This document shows, piece after piece, positions 17,381 through 26,689 of a DNA stretch of 64,000 nt. Origin of the DNA: Bacillus_BD oryzisoli_A (lineage in GTDB: Bacteria; Bacillota; Bacilli; Bacillales; Cytobacillaceae); assembly GCF_043641075.1 (NCBI RefSeq), contig NZ_JBHZRC010000016.1, forward strand, positions 1 to 64,000, read 5' to 3'. The stretch's first letter is position 1. Every line of letters starts with the position of its first letter. The notes beneath the pieces are model-generated. The model was not told where the DNA came from. It saw only the letters and a list, made by a program, of their open reading frames with translations, and made no database searches. A program made the translations under genes and the position numbers.

Positions 17381-18820
17381 CTAATATGCTCTTGCCCAGT
17401 GAACAATCTTTGTTGCTTCTTTTCCACAATGCGGGCAGACCTTTGATTCAACTGGCTCTTTATTGTTTTCAAAAGACATGCATCTTGCCGTTGCCGTTGT
17501 ATCTTCTTTGACTTTTTCTTCACACGCACCATCTTCACACCATGGTGTAACAGCAAATCCGCCTTGTTTAATCCGCTGATTAAACACTTCTCTATCTTCT
17601 GTGTACTCTGTTTTTGCATCTGCACGCTTCTTAGCACTTTCAAATAGGTTGCGTTGAATTTCTTCCAGCAGCTCAGCAATTTTCACATCTAGATTTTCAA
17701 GCGATAAGGAAATTTTCTCGCCAGTATCACGGCGAACAGCGATTACTTGATTTTGACTGATATCTCTTGGTCCAACTTCGATTCGAATCGGAATACCCTT
17801 CATCTCAGACTCATTAAATTTCCAGCCTGGCTGTTTATCACTGTCATCTAATTTCACCCGGAAGTCCGCCTCTTTCAGCTGATCCTGGAGCTGGTAAGCG
17901 AAATCCAGCACACCTGGCTTATTCTGAGCGATTGGTACGATGATTAGTTGAGTAGGTGCTACTCTTGGCGGTAGTACAAGCCCCCTGTCATCGCTATGAA
18001 CCATGATGAGGCCGCCGATTGTGCGGGTTGTCATCCCCCAGGAAGTTTGGTAGACGTACTGCAGTTCACCATTTCTATCAGTAAACTTAATATCAAATGC
18101 TTTTGCAAAATTATTTCCTAAGTTATGTGATGTGGCAATTTGCAATGCTTTTCCGTCATACATTAACGTCTCAAGTGTGTAGGTATTTGCCGCACCTGCA
18201 AATCGTTCATTTGCTGTTTTGACACCCCGTACAACAGGAATAGCAAGTAATTCCTCACAAGCCTCAGCGTATATTTCCAGCATGCGCAATGTTTCGGCTT
18301 CTGCATCCTCAATCGTTTCATGGCATGTATGCCCTTCCTGCCATAAGAACTCGGTTGTGCGAAGGAACGGGCGGGTTGTTTTTTCCCAACGGACAACATT
18401 GACCCATTGATTATACAGCTTTGGCAAATCACGATAGGATTGAATGATATTTTTATAATGTTCAGCAAATAAAACCTCTGATGTTGGACGAATCGCCAGC
18501 TTTTCAGCTAATTGATTTTGGCCGCCCTGTGTTACCCAGGCAACTTCCGGTGCAAAGCCTTCGACATGCTCCGCTTCTCTCATGAGTAAACTTTCTGGGA
18601 TAAGCAGCGGCATACACACGTTCTCATGGCCTGTTTCTTTAAAACGTGTATCTAAAAAGCGTTGAATATTTTCCCACAGTGCATAACCTGTTGGACGGAT
18701 AATCATACATCCTTTAACGCTTGAGTAATCAGCTAATTCAGCTTTTCTTACAACATCTGTATACCACTGGGCAAAATCAACTTCACGCTTTGTAATATCT
18801 TTTACAAAATCCTGACTCAC
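17381..18820 (-). CDS. proS: prolyl-tRNA synthetase, short eukaryote/archaeal-like form
   Basis: Charges tRNA-Pro with proline. The 479-residue protein lacks the editing insertion of the usual 560-570-residue Bacillus enzyme and has the class II motifs RWEKTTRPFLRTTEFLWQEGH and GGLIMVHSDDRGLVLPP. It ends with a cysteine-rich zinc-type tail (VCPHCGK) and a terminal tyrosine, as in the ProS-type-3 group. The GTG at 18820 has GAGGTG at good spacing. A proline T-box leader controls it. Clostridial prd clusters also keep a ProRS of this type nearby. It is probably a second, proline-starvation-responsive enzyme; the housekeeping copy would be elsewhere. Confidence 0.9.
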   Translation of the reverse strand: MSQDFVKDITKREVDFAQWYTDVVRKAELADYSSVKGCMIIRPTGYALWENIQRFLDTRFKETGHENVCMPLLIPESLLMREAEHVEGFAPEVAWVTQGGQNQLAEKLAIRPTSEVLFAEHYKNIIQSYRDLPKLYNQWVNVVRWEKTTRPFLRTTEFLWQEGHTCHETIEDAEAETLRMLEIYAEACEELLAIPVVRGVKTANERFAGAANTYTLETLMYDGKALQIATSHNLGNNFAKAFDIKFTDRNGELQYVYQTSWGMTTRTIGGLIMVHSDDRGLVLPPRVAPTQLIIVPIAQNKPGVLDFAYQLQDQLKEADFRVKLDDSDKQPGWKFNESEMKGIPIRIEVGPRDISQNQVIAVRRDTGEKISLSLENLDVKIAELLEEIQRNLFESAKKRADAKTEYTEDREVFNQRIKQGGFAVTPWCEDGACEEKVKEDTTATARCMSFENNKEPVESKVCPHCGKEATKIVHWARAY

Positions 18821-18850
18821 TTTCTTCACCTCAATATTAGAATTTAATAT

Positions 18851-19085
18851 ACAAAAAAAGCATTACTTATAACAGGGACCATTACTGGCGGTACCACCCT
18901 GTTTTAAAGCAATGCTTTACACTTATCATGATAATGGTTTTTAACCATGCGCTATAACACGCAGAACTCGAAGGCAGGTTCAAGGGATCATTCACGTGAA
19001 AATCTTTCAGCAGCCGATTTTCTCTCTATTATGTAAAATGATTGAGCCTTTACTATTCCTCTTCAACGTCCTTATTAATATTTGA
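18851..19085 (-). promoter_or_regulatory. proline T-box leader of proS
   Basis: The minus strand holds the T-box sequence AGGGTGGTACCGCC (18885-18900). Stem I contains TTGAACCTGCC, with a CCT proline specifier at 18976-18978. A long terminator follows: AAGCATT...AATGCTT (18851-18919) then a run of T. Uncharged tRNA-Pro should bind and relieve termination. Confidence 0.9.
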
Positions 19086-19236
19086 AAATAGTATATCAGC
19101 CTAATTTCATTACTGTCAACGAGCAAAAATGTGAACAAATTTTTTTATTGATTAAACTATAAATGTGTTTTTATCTATATCATAATATCTATTATTATCC
19201 CTATATAAGACAAGGCAGAAAAATAATCATTAATCA

Positions 19237-19285
19237 TAAAAAAGCATCACCATTCCTCCAATCAAGAGAAATCCGTGATGCCTTT
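19237..19285 (-). terminator. terminator after the mmsA gene
   Basis: GGCATCAC and GTGATGCT pair and are followed on the minus strand by six T, about 20 bases past the stop. Confidence 0.85.
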
Positions 19286-19306
19286 TATAATTCTATTTAT
19301 TTAGAT

Positions 19307-20764
19307 TTACCAACGAGCCGTTAGCATTTTACGTTTTGTATAAAACTCAACTCCGTCAGAGCCGTTTGCGTGTAAATCTCCATAGAAAGAATTTTTCCAG
19401 CCTGAGAACGGGAAGAAGGCCATTGGTGCTGGTACCCCAACGTTTACACCAAGCATTCCAGCCTGGATATTTTCTCTAAAGTTACGTACATTACTGCCAT
19501 CTTGTGTGAATAGGCATGCCCCATTACCAAATTCTGATTGGCTTGCTAATTCAATTGCTTCGTCCAGACTATCAACGCGAACGACGGATAGAACTGGCGC
19601 GAAAATTTCTTCTTTCCAAATTCTCATCGATGGTTGGACGTTATCAAAAATGGTTGGTCCGACGAAATATCCATCTTTATCATAAGCTTCATCTTGACGT
19701 CCGTCACGAACAAGAGTAGCCCCTTCTTGCTCACCAATTTCAATGTATTGTACAGTTCTTTCTTTATTTTGCTGACGGATAACAGGGCCCAAGAAAACAC
19801 CTTCATCCATACCATTTCCAATTTTAAGTGAGTCACTTTCCTCTTTCAGCTTCTGAATCAATTTATCCGCTACATCACCTACAGCGACAACAACGGAGCA
19901 TGCCATACATCTTTCTCCGGCAGAACCATAAGCCGCACCAATGATTTCTTTTACAGTTAAATCTAAATTAGCATCAGGCATCACGATCGTATGGTTTTTT
20001 GCTCCAGCCAATGCTTGGACACGCTTACCATTTGCAGCTCCTGTTTTATATACATATTCTGCAACCGGTTGAGAACCGACAAATGAAATGGCAGGAATAT
20101 CTTTGTGCTCCAATAGTCCATTTACAACATCATGTGCACCATGAACAATATTCAAGACACCATCAGGAAGACCTGCTTCCTTAAATAATTCCGCTAAGCG
20201 GTTTGAAAGTAATGGTGTTCTTTCAGATGGTTTTAATACAAATGTATTTCCGCAAGCAATGGCAAGTGGGAACATCCAGCATGGAACCATCATCGGGAAG
20301 TTGAAAGGTGTAATTCCACCAACAACACCAACAGGGTAACGATACATTCCAGACTCAATACTTGAAGCGATATCAGGAAGCTGTTTTCCCATCATTAAGG
20401 TTGGAGCGCCTGCTGCAAATTCAACACATTCAATTCCGCGCAGAACCTCTCCATATGCTTCTTTATAACTTTTTCCATTTTCAATTGTAACTAGCTTTGC
20501 TAATTCTTCCCAATTCTCAATTAATAGTTGTTGATATTTAAATAAAACTCTAGCACGCTTTGGAACTGGTGTTTTACTCCATGTTTTAAAGGCTTCCTTT
20601 GCAACGGCAACAGCATCATCAAGATCCTCACGAGTTGAGAACGGTACTTGAGCAATTTCCTCCCCAGTTGCTGGGTTATAAACAATGTCAAACTTTTCCG
20701 TTTTGGCCTCGGTCCATTTTCCATTAATAAAGTTTCTTAAGATTTGAGTAGTTGTCGTTGTCAT
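19307..20764 (-). CDS. mmsA: CoA-acylating (methyl)malonate-semialdehyde dehydrogenase
   Basis: Aldehyde dehydrogenase that turns malonate semialdehyde or methylmalonate semialdehyde into acetyl-CoA or propionyl-CoA plus CO2. The 485-residue protein has the family marks: GGITPFNFPMMVPCWMFP, FVGSQPVAEYVY, and the catalytic Cys in GERCMACSV. I start at the ATG at 20764 rather than an in-frame TTG upstream. It is the last gene of an operon with an HpsN-like dehydrogenase and an iron alcohol dehydrogenase. No inositol genes are nearby, so it probably finishes a three-carbon semialdehyde made by its neighbours (inference). Confidence 0.88.
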   Translation of the reverse strand: MTTTTTQILRNFINGKWTEAKTEKFDIVYNPATGEEIAQVPFSTREDLDDAVAVAKEAFKTWSKTPVPKRARVLFKYQQLLIENWEELAKLVTIENGKSYKEAYGEVLRGIECVEFAAGAPTLMMGKQLPDIASSIESGMYRYPVGVVGGITPFNFPMMVPCWMFPLAIACGNTFVLKPSERTPLLSNRLAELFKEAGLPDGVLNIVHGAHDVVNGLLEHKDIPAISFVGSQPVAEYVYKTGAANGKRVQALAGAKNHTIVMPDANLDLTVKEIIGAAYGSAGERCMACSVVVAVGDVADKLIQKLKEESDSLKIGNGMDEGVFLGPVIRQQNKERTVQYIEIGEQEGATLVRDGRQDEAYDKDGYFVGPTIFDNVQPSMRIWKEEIFAPVLSVVRVDSLDEAIELASQSEFGNGACLFTQDGSNVRNFRENIQAGMLGVNVGVPAPMAFFPFSGWKNSFYGDLHANGSDGVEFYTKRKMLTARW

Positions 20765-20828
20765 AATGATTGATCTCTCCCTTTTTATCAAATGGTTTAA
20801 AATAAGTTATTTAAAAATGAATCTATTA

Positions 20829-22019
20829 TTATCGAATCTCTTGAACTGCTAATTGGTAATCATAGCAAACTTGATAAAGCTCCACTAACTCCGTATGACT
20901 TGGAACTCTAGGGTTATTAGCAGGGCTTCCGCTATCGATCGCATCTGCTGCCATCTTTTCTAGAACTTCATTATAGGCCTTTTGATCAATTCCCCATCCC
21001 TTTAAGTTCGGGATATTTAACTGAAGGCAAAGCTCTTTAATAGAGGTAACAGCTAGTTCAGCTGCTTCTTCATCAGATACATTGCTTTCCGGTTTAAAGA
21101 TTCTTCCAATGTCTGCAAGTCGGCTGATACAAGAAGACTTGCTAAACTCAAGCACAGCTGGAAGAAGCATTGCATTAGAGATACCGTGAGGAACATGGAA
21201 AAGAGCTCCAATTGGTCTTGACATACCGTGTACAAGACATACAGATGCATTTGAAAATGCTAATCCTGCTTGGAGGGATCCTAGTGACATTGCCTCACGA
21301 GCATCCTCATTTCCTCCATCATTGTAAGCAGTTAATAAGTTCTTTATAATCAGCTTCATAGCAGACACTGCCAGCGTATCCGTCATCGGTTGTGCTCTTT
21401 TTGAGAGATACGCCTCGATAGCATGACTAAGGGCATCTACACCTGTTGCTGATGTAACTGTTTTCGGAGATGAAATCGTTAATAATGGATCAACAATAGC
21501 TACCTCCGGCATAAACGCTGGTTGTTTTACCATCATTTTTACATCATTACTAGTATTAGTGATAACCGTTACATCAGTAGCCTCTGAACCAGTACCAGCG
21601 GTTGTTGGTATGGCAATATGCGGAATAGGGGCTTGTTCAGCTATCTTTTTTCCACCCATATAATCACCAATAAATCCACCATTTGTCGCTAAAACGGCAA
21701 CAGCTTTCGCTGTATCAATGCAGCTTCCCCCGCCAATAGAAATCACAATATCACAGTTTTCTTGCTTAAAGAGTTCTAGTGATTCACTTACGTATTGATC
21801 AGTTGGCTCGGAAGCTACTCCCAAATAAGTGATGCTGCTAACAGATTCTTTAGTTAATAGATTTTGGCACTCATTTACGTATCCCAGTGAATCCATAATT
21901 TTATCACTAATAATTAGAGCCTTACTTCCCTTTAATGATGCTTCCTTTCCCACTTGTGAGAAGGCGTTTTTACCATAAAAAATATTTTTGGGCGATCTAA
22001 AATTAGAAAATGCTCGCAT
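20829..22019 (-). CDS. iron-containing alcohol dehydrogenase
   Basis: A 396-residue group III NAD(P)-dependent alcohol dehydrogenase. The nucleotide-binding motif is SIGGGSCIDTAKA. The GTGSEATDVTVI and GVDALSHAIEAYL motifs, and the later LVHGMSRPIGA and FHVPHG segments, contain the Asp/His iron ligands. The ATG follows GGAGG. It lies between the HpsN-like gene and mmsA in one operon, so it probably oxidises an alcohol to the aldehyde used by MmsA or acts on an intermediate from HpsN; the substrate cannot be read from sequence. Confidence 0.88.
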   Translation of the reverse strand: MRAFSNFRSPKNIFYGKNAFSQVGKEASLKGSKALIISDKIMDSLGYVNECQNLLTKESVSSITYLGVASEPTDQYVSESLELFKQENCDIVISIGGGSCIDTAKAVAVLATNGGFIGDYMGGKKIAEQAPIPHIAIPTTAGTGSEATDVTVITNTSNDVKMMVKQPAFMPEVAIVDPLLTISSPKTVTSATGVDALSHAIEAYLSKRAQPMTDTLAVSAMKLIIKNLLTAYNDGGNEDAREAMSLGSLQAGLAFSNASVCLVHGMSRPIGALFHVPHGISNAMLLPAVLEFSKSSCISRLADIGRIFKPESNVSDEEAAELAVTSIKELCLQLNIPNLKGWGIDQKAYNEVLEKMAADAIDSGSPANNPRVPSHTELVELYQVCYDYQLAVQEIR

Positions 22020-22184
22020 TATGTAATATCCTCCTTATTAACATTGTTTCTTTTGGGCTCTTGTTAAACTCAGTTGTTGATTCTCTTTCCTGGTACTTCG
22101 ATTATCGCTTATCAACCGCTGAGCCTCTTTGACATTACGTGTCTGTGGAGGCTCGGCGTTTCATCTGTTACTTTGAACTTCCCC

Positions 22185-23471
22185 TTATTTTGCTTCTACT
22201 TTTCCATAACGGCGTACGCGCAATTTTGCCTGCTCCGCATGGGCCGCGAAGTTCTCAAGCTCGCAAAGGCGTGCACAGTATTCGCCAATCATAGCTGTTG
22301 CTTCCGGTGATACTTTTTGGTACGTACAAGTTTTGATGAACTTTCCTACCCAAAGCCCTCCGGTATAGCGTGCGGCACCTTTTGTTGGAAGTGTATGGTT
22401 CGTACCGATGACTTTATCGCCATATGCTACGTTTGTTTCTTTTCCTAAGAACAATGCACCAAAGTTGGTTAAGTTTTGACGGAAATATTCAGGATCTTCC
22501 GTTAAAATTTGAACATGCTCATATGCCAGTTTGTCGCCTTCTACTACAGCTTCCTCTAAGCTATCAACCAATATGATAATGCCATTGTCTTCCCATGCGA
22601 TACGTGCAATATCTCCGGTTGGTAGAAGCTTTAATTGACGCTCGATTTCTACTAATGTTTCTTGAGCTAATGTTTCTGATGTTGTAATTAACGCACATGG
22701 AGAAGTTGGGCCGTGCTCAGCTTGTCCAAGCAAGTCTGTTGCCACCATTTCTGCATCTGCTGTTTCATCTGCAATCACAAGTGTTTCAGTTGGACCTGCT
22801 AAAAGGTCAATCCCCACTTTGCCGAATAATTGGCGTTTTGCTTCTGCAACAAAGGCATTTCCTGGTCCAACTAACATATCAACGGGTTCAATTGTCTCCG
22901 TTCCAAGGGCCATAGCTGCCATGGCTTGAACTCCGCCTAGAAGATAAATTTCATCCGCACCCGCTAAAGCCATTGCTGTTATAGTGTGGGCTGGAATTTC
23001 TCCGTTGATTGGCGGTGTGCAGGCGATAACACGCTTAACACCCGCTACTTTTGCAGTCAACACACTCATATGTGCGGAAGCAAGCATTGGATAACGTCCC
23101 CCAGGAATGTAGCAGCCAACGCTGTTTACCGGAATGTTGCGATGTCCTAAAATAACTCCAGGCAATGTTTCCACTTCAAGATCACGCAACGCTGATTTTT
23201 GTGCTTCAGCAAAGCGGCGGATGTTTGCCTGAGCAAATTTAATATCTTCAATATCCTGTTCTGGAATACTTTTGACAATTTCGTCAATTTGTTCTTGTGT
23301 CAGACGGAAACTTTCCGGTGACCATTTATCAAAATTCGCGGATAGTTCACGTACTGCCTCATCCCCGCGTTTTTCTACATCTATTAAAATATTTTGTACC
23401 GTTTCTCTTACTTGTGCATCTGCCTGTGCAAGATCTGCTTTGCTTTTACCCGTTTTTAAAAATCTAGCCAT
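22185..23471 (-). CDS. histidinol-dehydrogenase-family enzyme (HpsN-like), copy 1
   Basis: A 428-residue zinc- and NAD-dependent dehydrogenase. The HisD metal and catalytic positions are kept: GQAEHGPTSPCAL, TNHTLPTKGAAR and FAAHAEQAKLRVR. It lacks any his-operon context, and such stand-alone homologues are often annotated as sulfopropanediol 3-dehydrogenase (HpsN), which oxidises dihydroxypropanesulfonate. No sulfolyase is in the window, so that substrate is not proved. A copy differing at about a dozen residues is at 28394-29680. A strong SD (AAGGAGG) and its own promoter with LacI-type operators precede it. Confidence 0.8.
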   Translation of the reverse strand: MARFLKTGKSKADLAQADAQVRETVQNILIDVEKRGDEAVRELSANFDKWSPESFRLTQEQIDEIVKSIPEQDIEDIKFAQANIRRFAEAQKSALRDLEVETLPGVILGHRNIPVNSVGCYIPGGRYPMLASAHMSVLTAKVAGVKRVIACTPPINGEIPAHTITAMALAGADEIYLLGGVQAMAAMALGTETIEPVDMLVGPGNAFVAEAKRQLFGKVGIDLLAGPTETLVIADETADAEMVATDLLGQAEHGPTSPCALITTSETLAQETLVEIERQLKLLPTGDIARIAWEDNGIIILVDSLEEAVVEGDKLAYEHVQILTEDPEYFRQNLTNFGALFLGKETNVAYGDKVIGTNHTLPTKGAARYTGGLWVGKFIKTCTYQKVSPEATAMIGEYCARLCELENFAAHAEQAKLRVRRYGKVEAK

Positions 23472-23494
23472 AATGGCGCCTCCTTATATATTAT

Positions 23495-23611
23495 TGGATA
23501 CGAATGCATTTTTAAGTATTATTATATTAATGGATTTATTATTTCTTATTCTTGCATACGTATTCATAACTTTCATATACCTAGATTAAAACTCTTAGCC
23601 TATTTTGTCAA
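23495..23611 (-). promoter_or_regulatory. promoter and LacI-type operators of HpsN copy 1
   Basis: TTGACA (23606-23611), 17 bases and TAATCT (23583-23588) on the minus strand. A palindrome TGAATAC-GTATGCA lies just downstream (23553-23566), and a related TGCATTC-GTATCCA at 23495-23508. Both match the sites near HpsN copy 2, with a central CG as in LacI-family operators. The -35 also overlaps a cre-like AAAGCGCTT. Confidence 0.7.
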
Positions 23612-23670
23612 GCGCTTTCAAATAGAATTTTCAAATAAATTTGAAGGTTTGTACTTAAGCAACAGACAGT

Positions 23671-23704
23671 AAAAAACCAGCCCTCTTTTCAGAGAACTGG
23701 TTTA
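23671..23704 (-). terminator. terminator after the LacI gene
   Basis: AACCAG.TCTCT and AGAGGG.CTGGTT pair around GAAA, then six T; it overlaps the regulator's stop codon. Confidence 0.85.
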
Positions 23705-24703
23705 ACGTTGTGCGACTGAATTCCTTTCCACTAGATGCCCTTTAATGGATCTGTTTACGGACAAGCTTTCCGATTCACTCTTTTTAATATCACTTAATAG
23801 GATCTCAATGGTTGCTTTAATCATCTCATCTACAGGCTGTTTCCATGTCGTTAACGAATAAGCGGACCATGCTCCCATACTTATATCATCAAATCCAACA
23901 ATGGATACATCCTCCGGTATGCGGACTCCGATTTCTTTTGCAGCATCTATGGCCCCGAGTGCCATAATGTCATTGGCACAAAAAATAGCGTCCGGTGGAT
24001 TTTTACTGTTAAAAAGACGGAGAGCAGCCTGATATGCCTCTTCATATGTGTACTCGCCACTATCTGTTATCAAATTATACCCATTTTCTACCAGCGCATT
24101 CCGAAAGCCTTTTTCCCGATCAAGGCTGGTTGAAGTATTGTGAGTACCGGATATAAAAGCAAAATGTTGATGCCCCTTTTCAATCAAATACTTTCCCACT
24201 TGGTAACCGCCATCCACGTTGTCGCAGGCAACCGCACGGAAAAGGGGATCCTCAATGTATCTATTAAACAATACAATCGGGATATGATTATCATTAAAAT
24301 AGTTGGCAACCGACGAGGTTAAAAGGGCATCTGTGACGACAACCCCTTCCACATTATATTCTAAAAATTGATTCACATCATCGCCGCTAAGTTGATCATT
24401 TTCTGCATTCACAAATAGAACTTGATAGCCCCTTCTACCTAACTCTTTCGAAAATTTACTTAGAACTTCAGGATAAAATGGATTTTTTATATCCCCCATT
24501 ACAATGCCGATCATATTACTTTTTTTGGTGATTAAACTTCTTGCAGCAGCATTTGGGCGATAACCTAATTCTCTAGCCGCTTCAAGCACCTTTTTCTTCG
24601 TTTCTTCCGATACACTTGCCCCAGGCGTGAACACGCGGGAAACAGTTGACTGGGACATCCCTAAATACCTAGCCACATCAGAGGCCGTAATACTTCTTTG
24701 CAC
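23702..24703 (-). CDS. LacI-family transcriptional regulator
   Basis: A repressor-type DNA-binding protein. The N-terminal helix-turn-helix is ITASDVARYLGMSQSTVSRV, followed by the hinge RPNAAARSL and a periplasmic-binding-protein-like effector domain (IGIVMGDIKNPFYPE, FCANDIMALGAIDAA, DVSIVGFDDIS). I start at the GTG at 24703, which has GGAGG nine bases upstream and places the helix-turn-helix at the very N-terminus; an ATG 30 bases earlier lacks a site. It ends the operon hpsN2-gntP-SDR-HCDH-lacI and is the obvious candidate to bind the repeated palindromes at both operon promoters. Confidence 0.9.
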   Translation of the reverse strand: MQRSITASDVARYLGMSQSTVSRVFTPGASVSEETKKKVLEAARELGYRPNAAARSLITKKSNMIGIVMGDIKNPFYPEVLSKFSKELGRRGYQVLFVNAENDQLSGDDVNQFLEYNVEGVVVTDALLTSSVANYFNDNHIPIVLFNRYIEDPLFRAVACDNVDGGYQVGKYLIEKGHQHFAFISGTHNTSTSLDREKGFRNALVENGYNLITDSGEYTYEEAYQAALRLFNSKNPPDAIFCANDIMALGAIDAAKEIGVRIPEDVSIVGFDDISMGAWSAYSLTTWKQPVDEMIKATIEILLSDIKKSESESLSVNRSIKGHLVERNSVAQR

Positions 24704-24735
24704 AGCCTTTTTCCTCCATGCATATTTTTCCATTA

Positions 24736-25695
24736 TTATATCACAGGGGATTTCTTATGGTCTAGAAGGTCTTGTTTTAACCATCTAATCAATTCTTTTT
24801 CCCGCTGCTTATTCAATTTATTAGAGAACTCCGGTGTCCACTCATAAAAACCTCTTCCATTTTTCTGACCGTATTTCCCCTCATCGACTAACACACGCAT
24901 CTTCCCAAGGGAGACCTGTGCGCTGGACAAATCTTGAAAAAGATAACTTGAGATATCATCAAATACATCCAGTCCACCCATATCGGCAGTCATAAACGGA
25001 CCTGTAACCGGGAGGCGCCGGCCTATGCTGTAGCGGACGGCTGTATCAATATCTTCAGCCGTTGCGGCACCCAATTCCAATATATATTGCGCTTCTCTAA
25101 AAAGAGCATATTGCAATCGATTCACAATTGAACCGAGAATATCCCTTTTCACCTCAATCGGCTTTTTCTTCATTGCTGTTAACAAAGCCAATGCCCGATT
25201 GACCGTTATGTCCGATGTCTTCTCACCACGAACCACCTCAACCAATGGAATCAAATGGCCAGGATTCCAAAAATGCGTCACAACCATTCGTTCCGGATGA
25301 ACCATCGAAGCCGCAATTTCAGTTGGACTGAGGCCGGACGTATTGCTTGCAAGGATGACATCTATCCCACATTGTTGATCAAGTTCTTTATATAAGTCTT
25401 GTTTAAGTTTTAAATTCTCAGGAACAGCTTCAATGATAAAGGTCGCATCATTGATACATTCCTCCATCGAAGTCATAAATTCGATTCTGTATTGAATTTC
25501 TTTTATTTCCGATTCACTAATGAAATCTTCTACTGCTAAAACTTCAAGTTTTCCTTGAAGATCCCTTTGTCCACGTTCAATATCCTCTATACTGGTTCCC
25601 CAAACCTTGACTTGAAACCCGGCAATAGAGGCGGAAAGTGCAATAGAATGGCCCATTGTCCCTGAACCTAATACCGATAGTTTTTCCATTGCCAT
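24736..25695 (-). CDS. 3-hydroxyacyl-CoA dehydrogenase-family oxidoreductase
   Basis: A 319-residue NAD-dependent enzyme of the 3-hydroxyacyl-CoA dehydrogenase fold: GSGTMGHSIAL nucleotide motif near the N-terminus, ASNTSGLSPTEIA, THFWNPGHLIPLVEVV with the catalytic His, and the C-terminal helical domain with GRGFYEW. The size and THFWNP signature fit the short stand-alone branch that includes L-gulonate 3-dehydrogenase (lambda-crystallin) and L-carnitine dehydrogenase as well as hydroxybutyryl-CoA dehydrogenase. With a GntP permease in the operon a hydroxy-acid substrate is likely (inference). Confidence 0.82.
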   Translation of the reverse strand: MAMEKLSVLGSGTMGHSIALSASIAGFQVKVWGTSIEDIERGQRDLQGKLEVLAVEDFISESEIKEIQYRIEFMTSMEECINDATFIIEAVPENLKLKQDLYKELDQQCGIDVILASNTSGLSPTEIAASMVHPERMVVTHFWNPGHLIPLVEVVRGEKTSDITVNRALALLTAMKKKPIEVKRDILGSIVNRLQYALFREAQYILELGAATAEDIDTAVRYSIGRRLPVTGPFMTADMGGLDVFDDISSYLFQDLSSAQVSLGKMRVLVDEGKYGQKNGRGFYEWTPEFSNKLNKQREKELIRWLKQDLLDHKKSPVI

Positions 25696-25733
25696 GACGA
25701 ATCCTCCCTTTATTTAAAAAAGATGTTTCCTCT

Positions 25734-26495
25734 TTAAATCGCTGTCCATCCCCCATCCACACGGATCGTTTCACCGGTAATAAAATTAGCCAAATTGGAA
25801 GACAAAAATAACACGGCCCCTGTTACATCTGATGGTTGAGCTAACTCACCAAGCGGAATCCGCGATAGAACATCCTGATAAAAGGCTTGGTCGCTAAACA
25901 TCTTTTGAGTAAATTCCGTTTCGATAAAGGTAGGAGCAACCGCATTTACTTTAATACCATAAGAGGCCCATTCCACCGCTAGTGCCTTTGTTAACTGCAC
26001 TGCCCCTCCTTTACTGGAGCAGTATGCGGAACGTTTGATATAACCTACAAATGCCATTTGCGAGACAATGTTGATAATCTTTCCCTTTCTTTGCGGCATC
26101 ATGTATTTCCCTGCCCGCTGCGAACAAAAGAAAGTCCCTTTCAGGTTAGTATCCAGTACTTGATCCCAATCTTCCTCTGTAACCTCTAATGCAGGCTTCG
26201 GAATATTAATCCCCGCATTATTGACAAGAATATCAAGTCCACCGAGTGTTGATACTGCTTGATCAACCATATGATAGACACTTTGAACATCCTGCATATC
26301 AGCTGCAAGATACGAGCAATTCGGATTAAAGACTTTTAGTTCCGCTACTGCTGATGACAGAGATCCTTCATCACGTCCGGTAATAATGACATCTGCCCCC
26401 AGCTCTGCAAAGGCAATGGCAATATCATTTCCAATACCTTTACTACCTCCGGTCACTAATACCTTTTGGTCCTTTATTTCATTAAAGTACGTCAT
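25734..26495 (-). CDS. short-chain dehydrogenase/reductase
   Basis: A 253-residue classical SDR: VTGGSKGIG cofactor loop, NNAGIN, the catalytic Ser and YxxxK (AYCSSKGGA), and the C-terminal TGETIRVDGGWTAI. It resembles gluconate 5-dehydrogenase and related sugar-acid SDRs, but substrate cannot be fixed. The ATG follows AGGGAGG. It sits between gntP and the hydroxyacyl dehydrogenase gene in the same operon. Confidence 0.85.
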   Translation of the reverse strand: MTYFNEIKDQKVLVTGGSKGIGNDIAIAFAELGADVIITGRDEGSLSSAVAELKVFNPNCSYLAADMQDVQSVYHMVDQAVSTLGGLDILVNNAGINIPKPALEVTEEDWDQVLDTNLKGTFFCSQRAGKYMMPQRKGKIINIVSQMAFVGYIKRSAYCSSKGGAVQLTKALAVEWASYGIKVNAVAPTFIETEFTQKMFSDQAFYQDVLSRIPLGELAQPSDVTGAVLFLSSNLANFITGETIRVDGGWTAI

Positions 26496-26689
26496 ATGTA
26501 CCCTCCCTTATATAACTTCCTTCTGACGCCTCGCGAAAACCCTTTAAGGTCAATAAAATATACGAACGGCGAGGAATCCCCCGCCGTTTTGATTACGTAA
26601 TAAAAACTTTTTACATCATTTCTACTGCCTGACCTATATTTTCGTCACTAGAGTCGGGACATAAATGTTATACTTCTGTTTTTTTATAA

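Noticed and set aside
22123..22160. Terminator between hpsN1 and the alcohol dehydrogenase
   Set aside because: GAGCCTC/GAGGCTC can pair, but there is a long loop and no T run; at most a weak processing hairpin.
22185..23471. hisD of histidine biosynthesis
   Set aside because: No his genes are nearby, there are two copies under LacI-type operators, and they sit in catabolic operons.
23606..23620. Consensus cre site for CcpA at the hpsN1 promoter
   Set aside because: AAAGCGCTT is cre-like, but two conserved outer positions do not fit, so it is mentioned only as a possible overlap.
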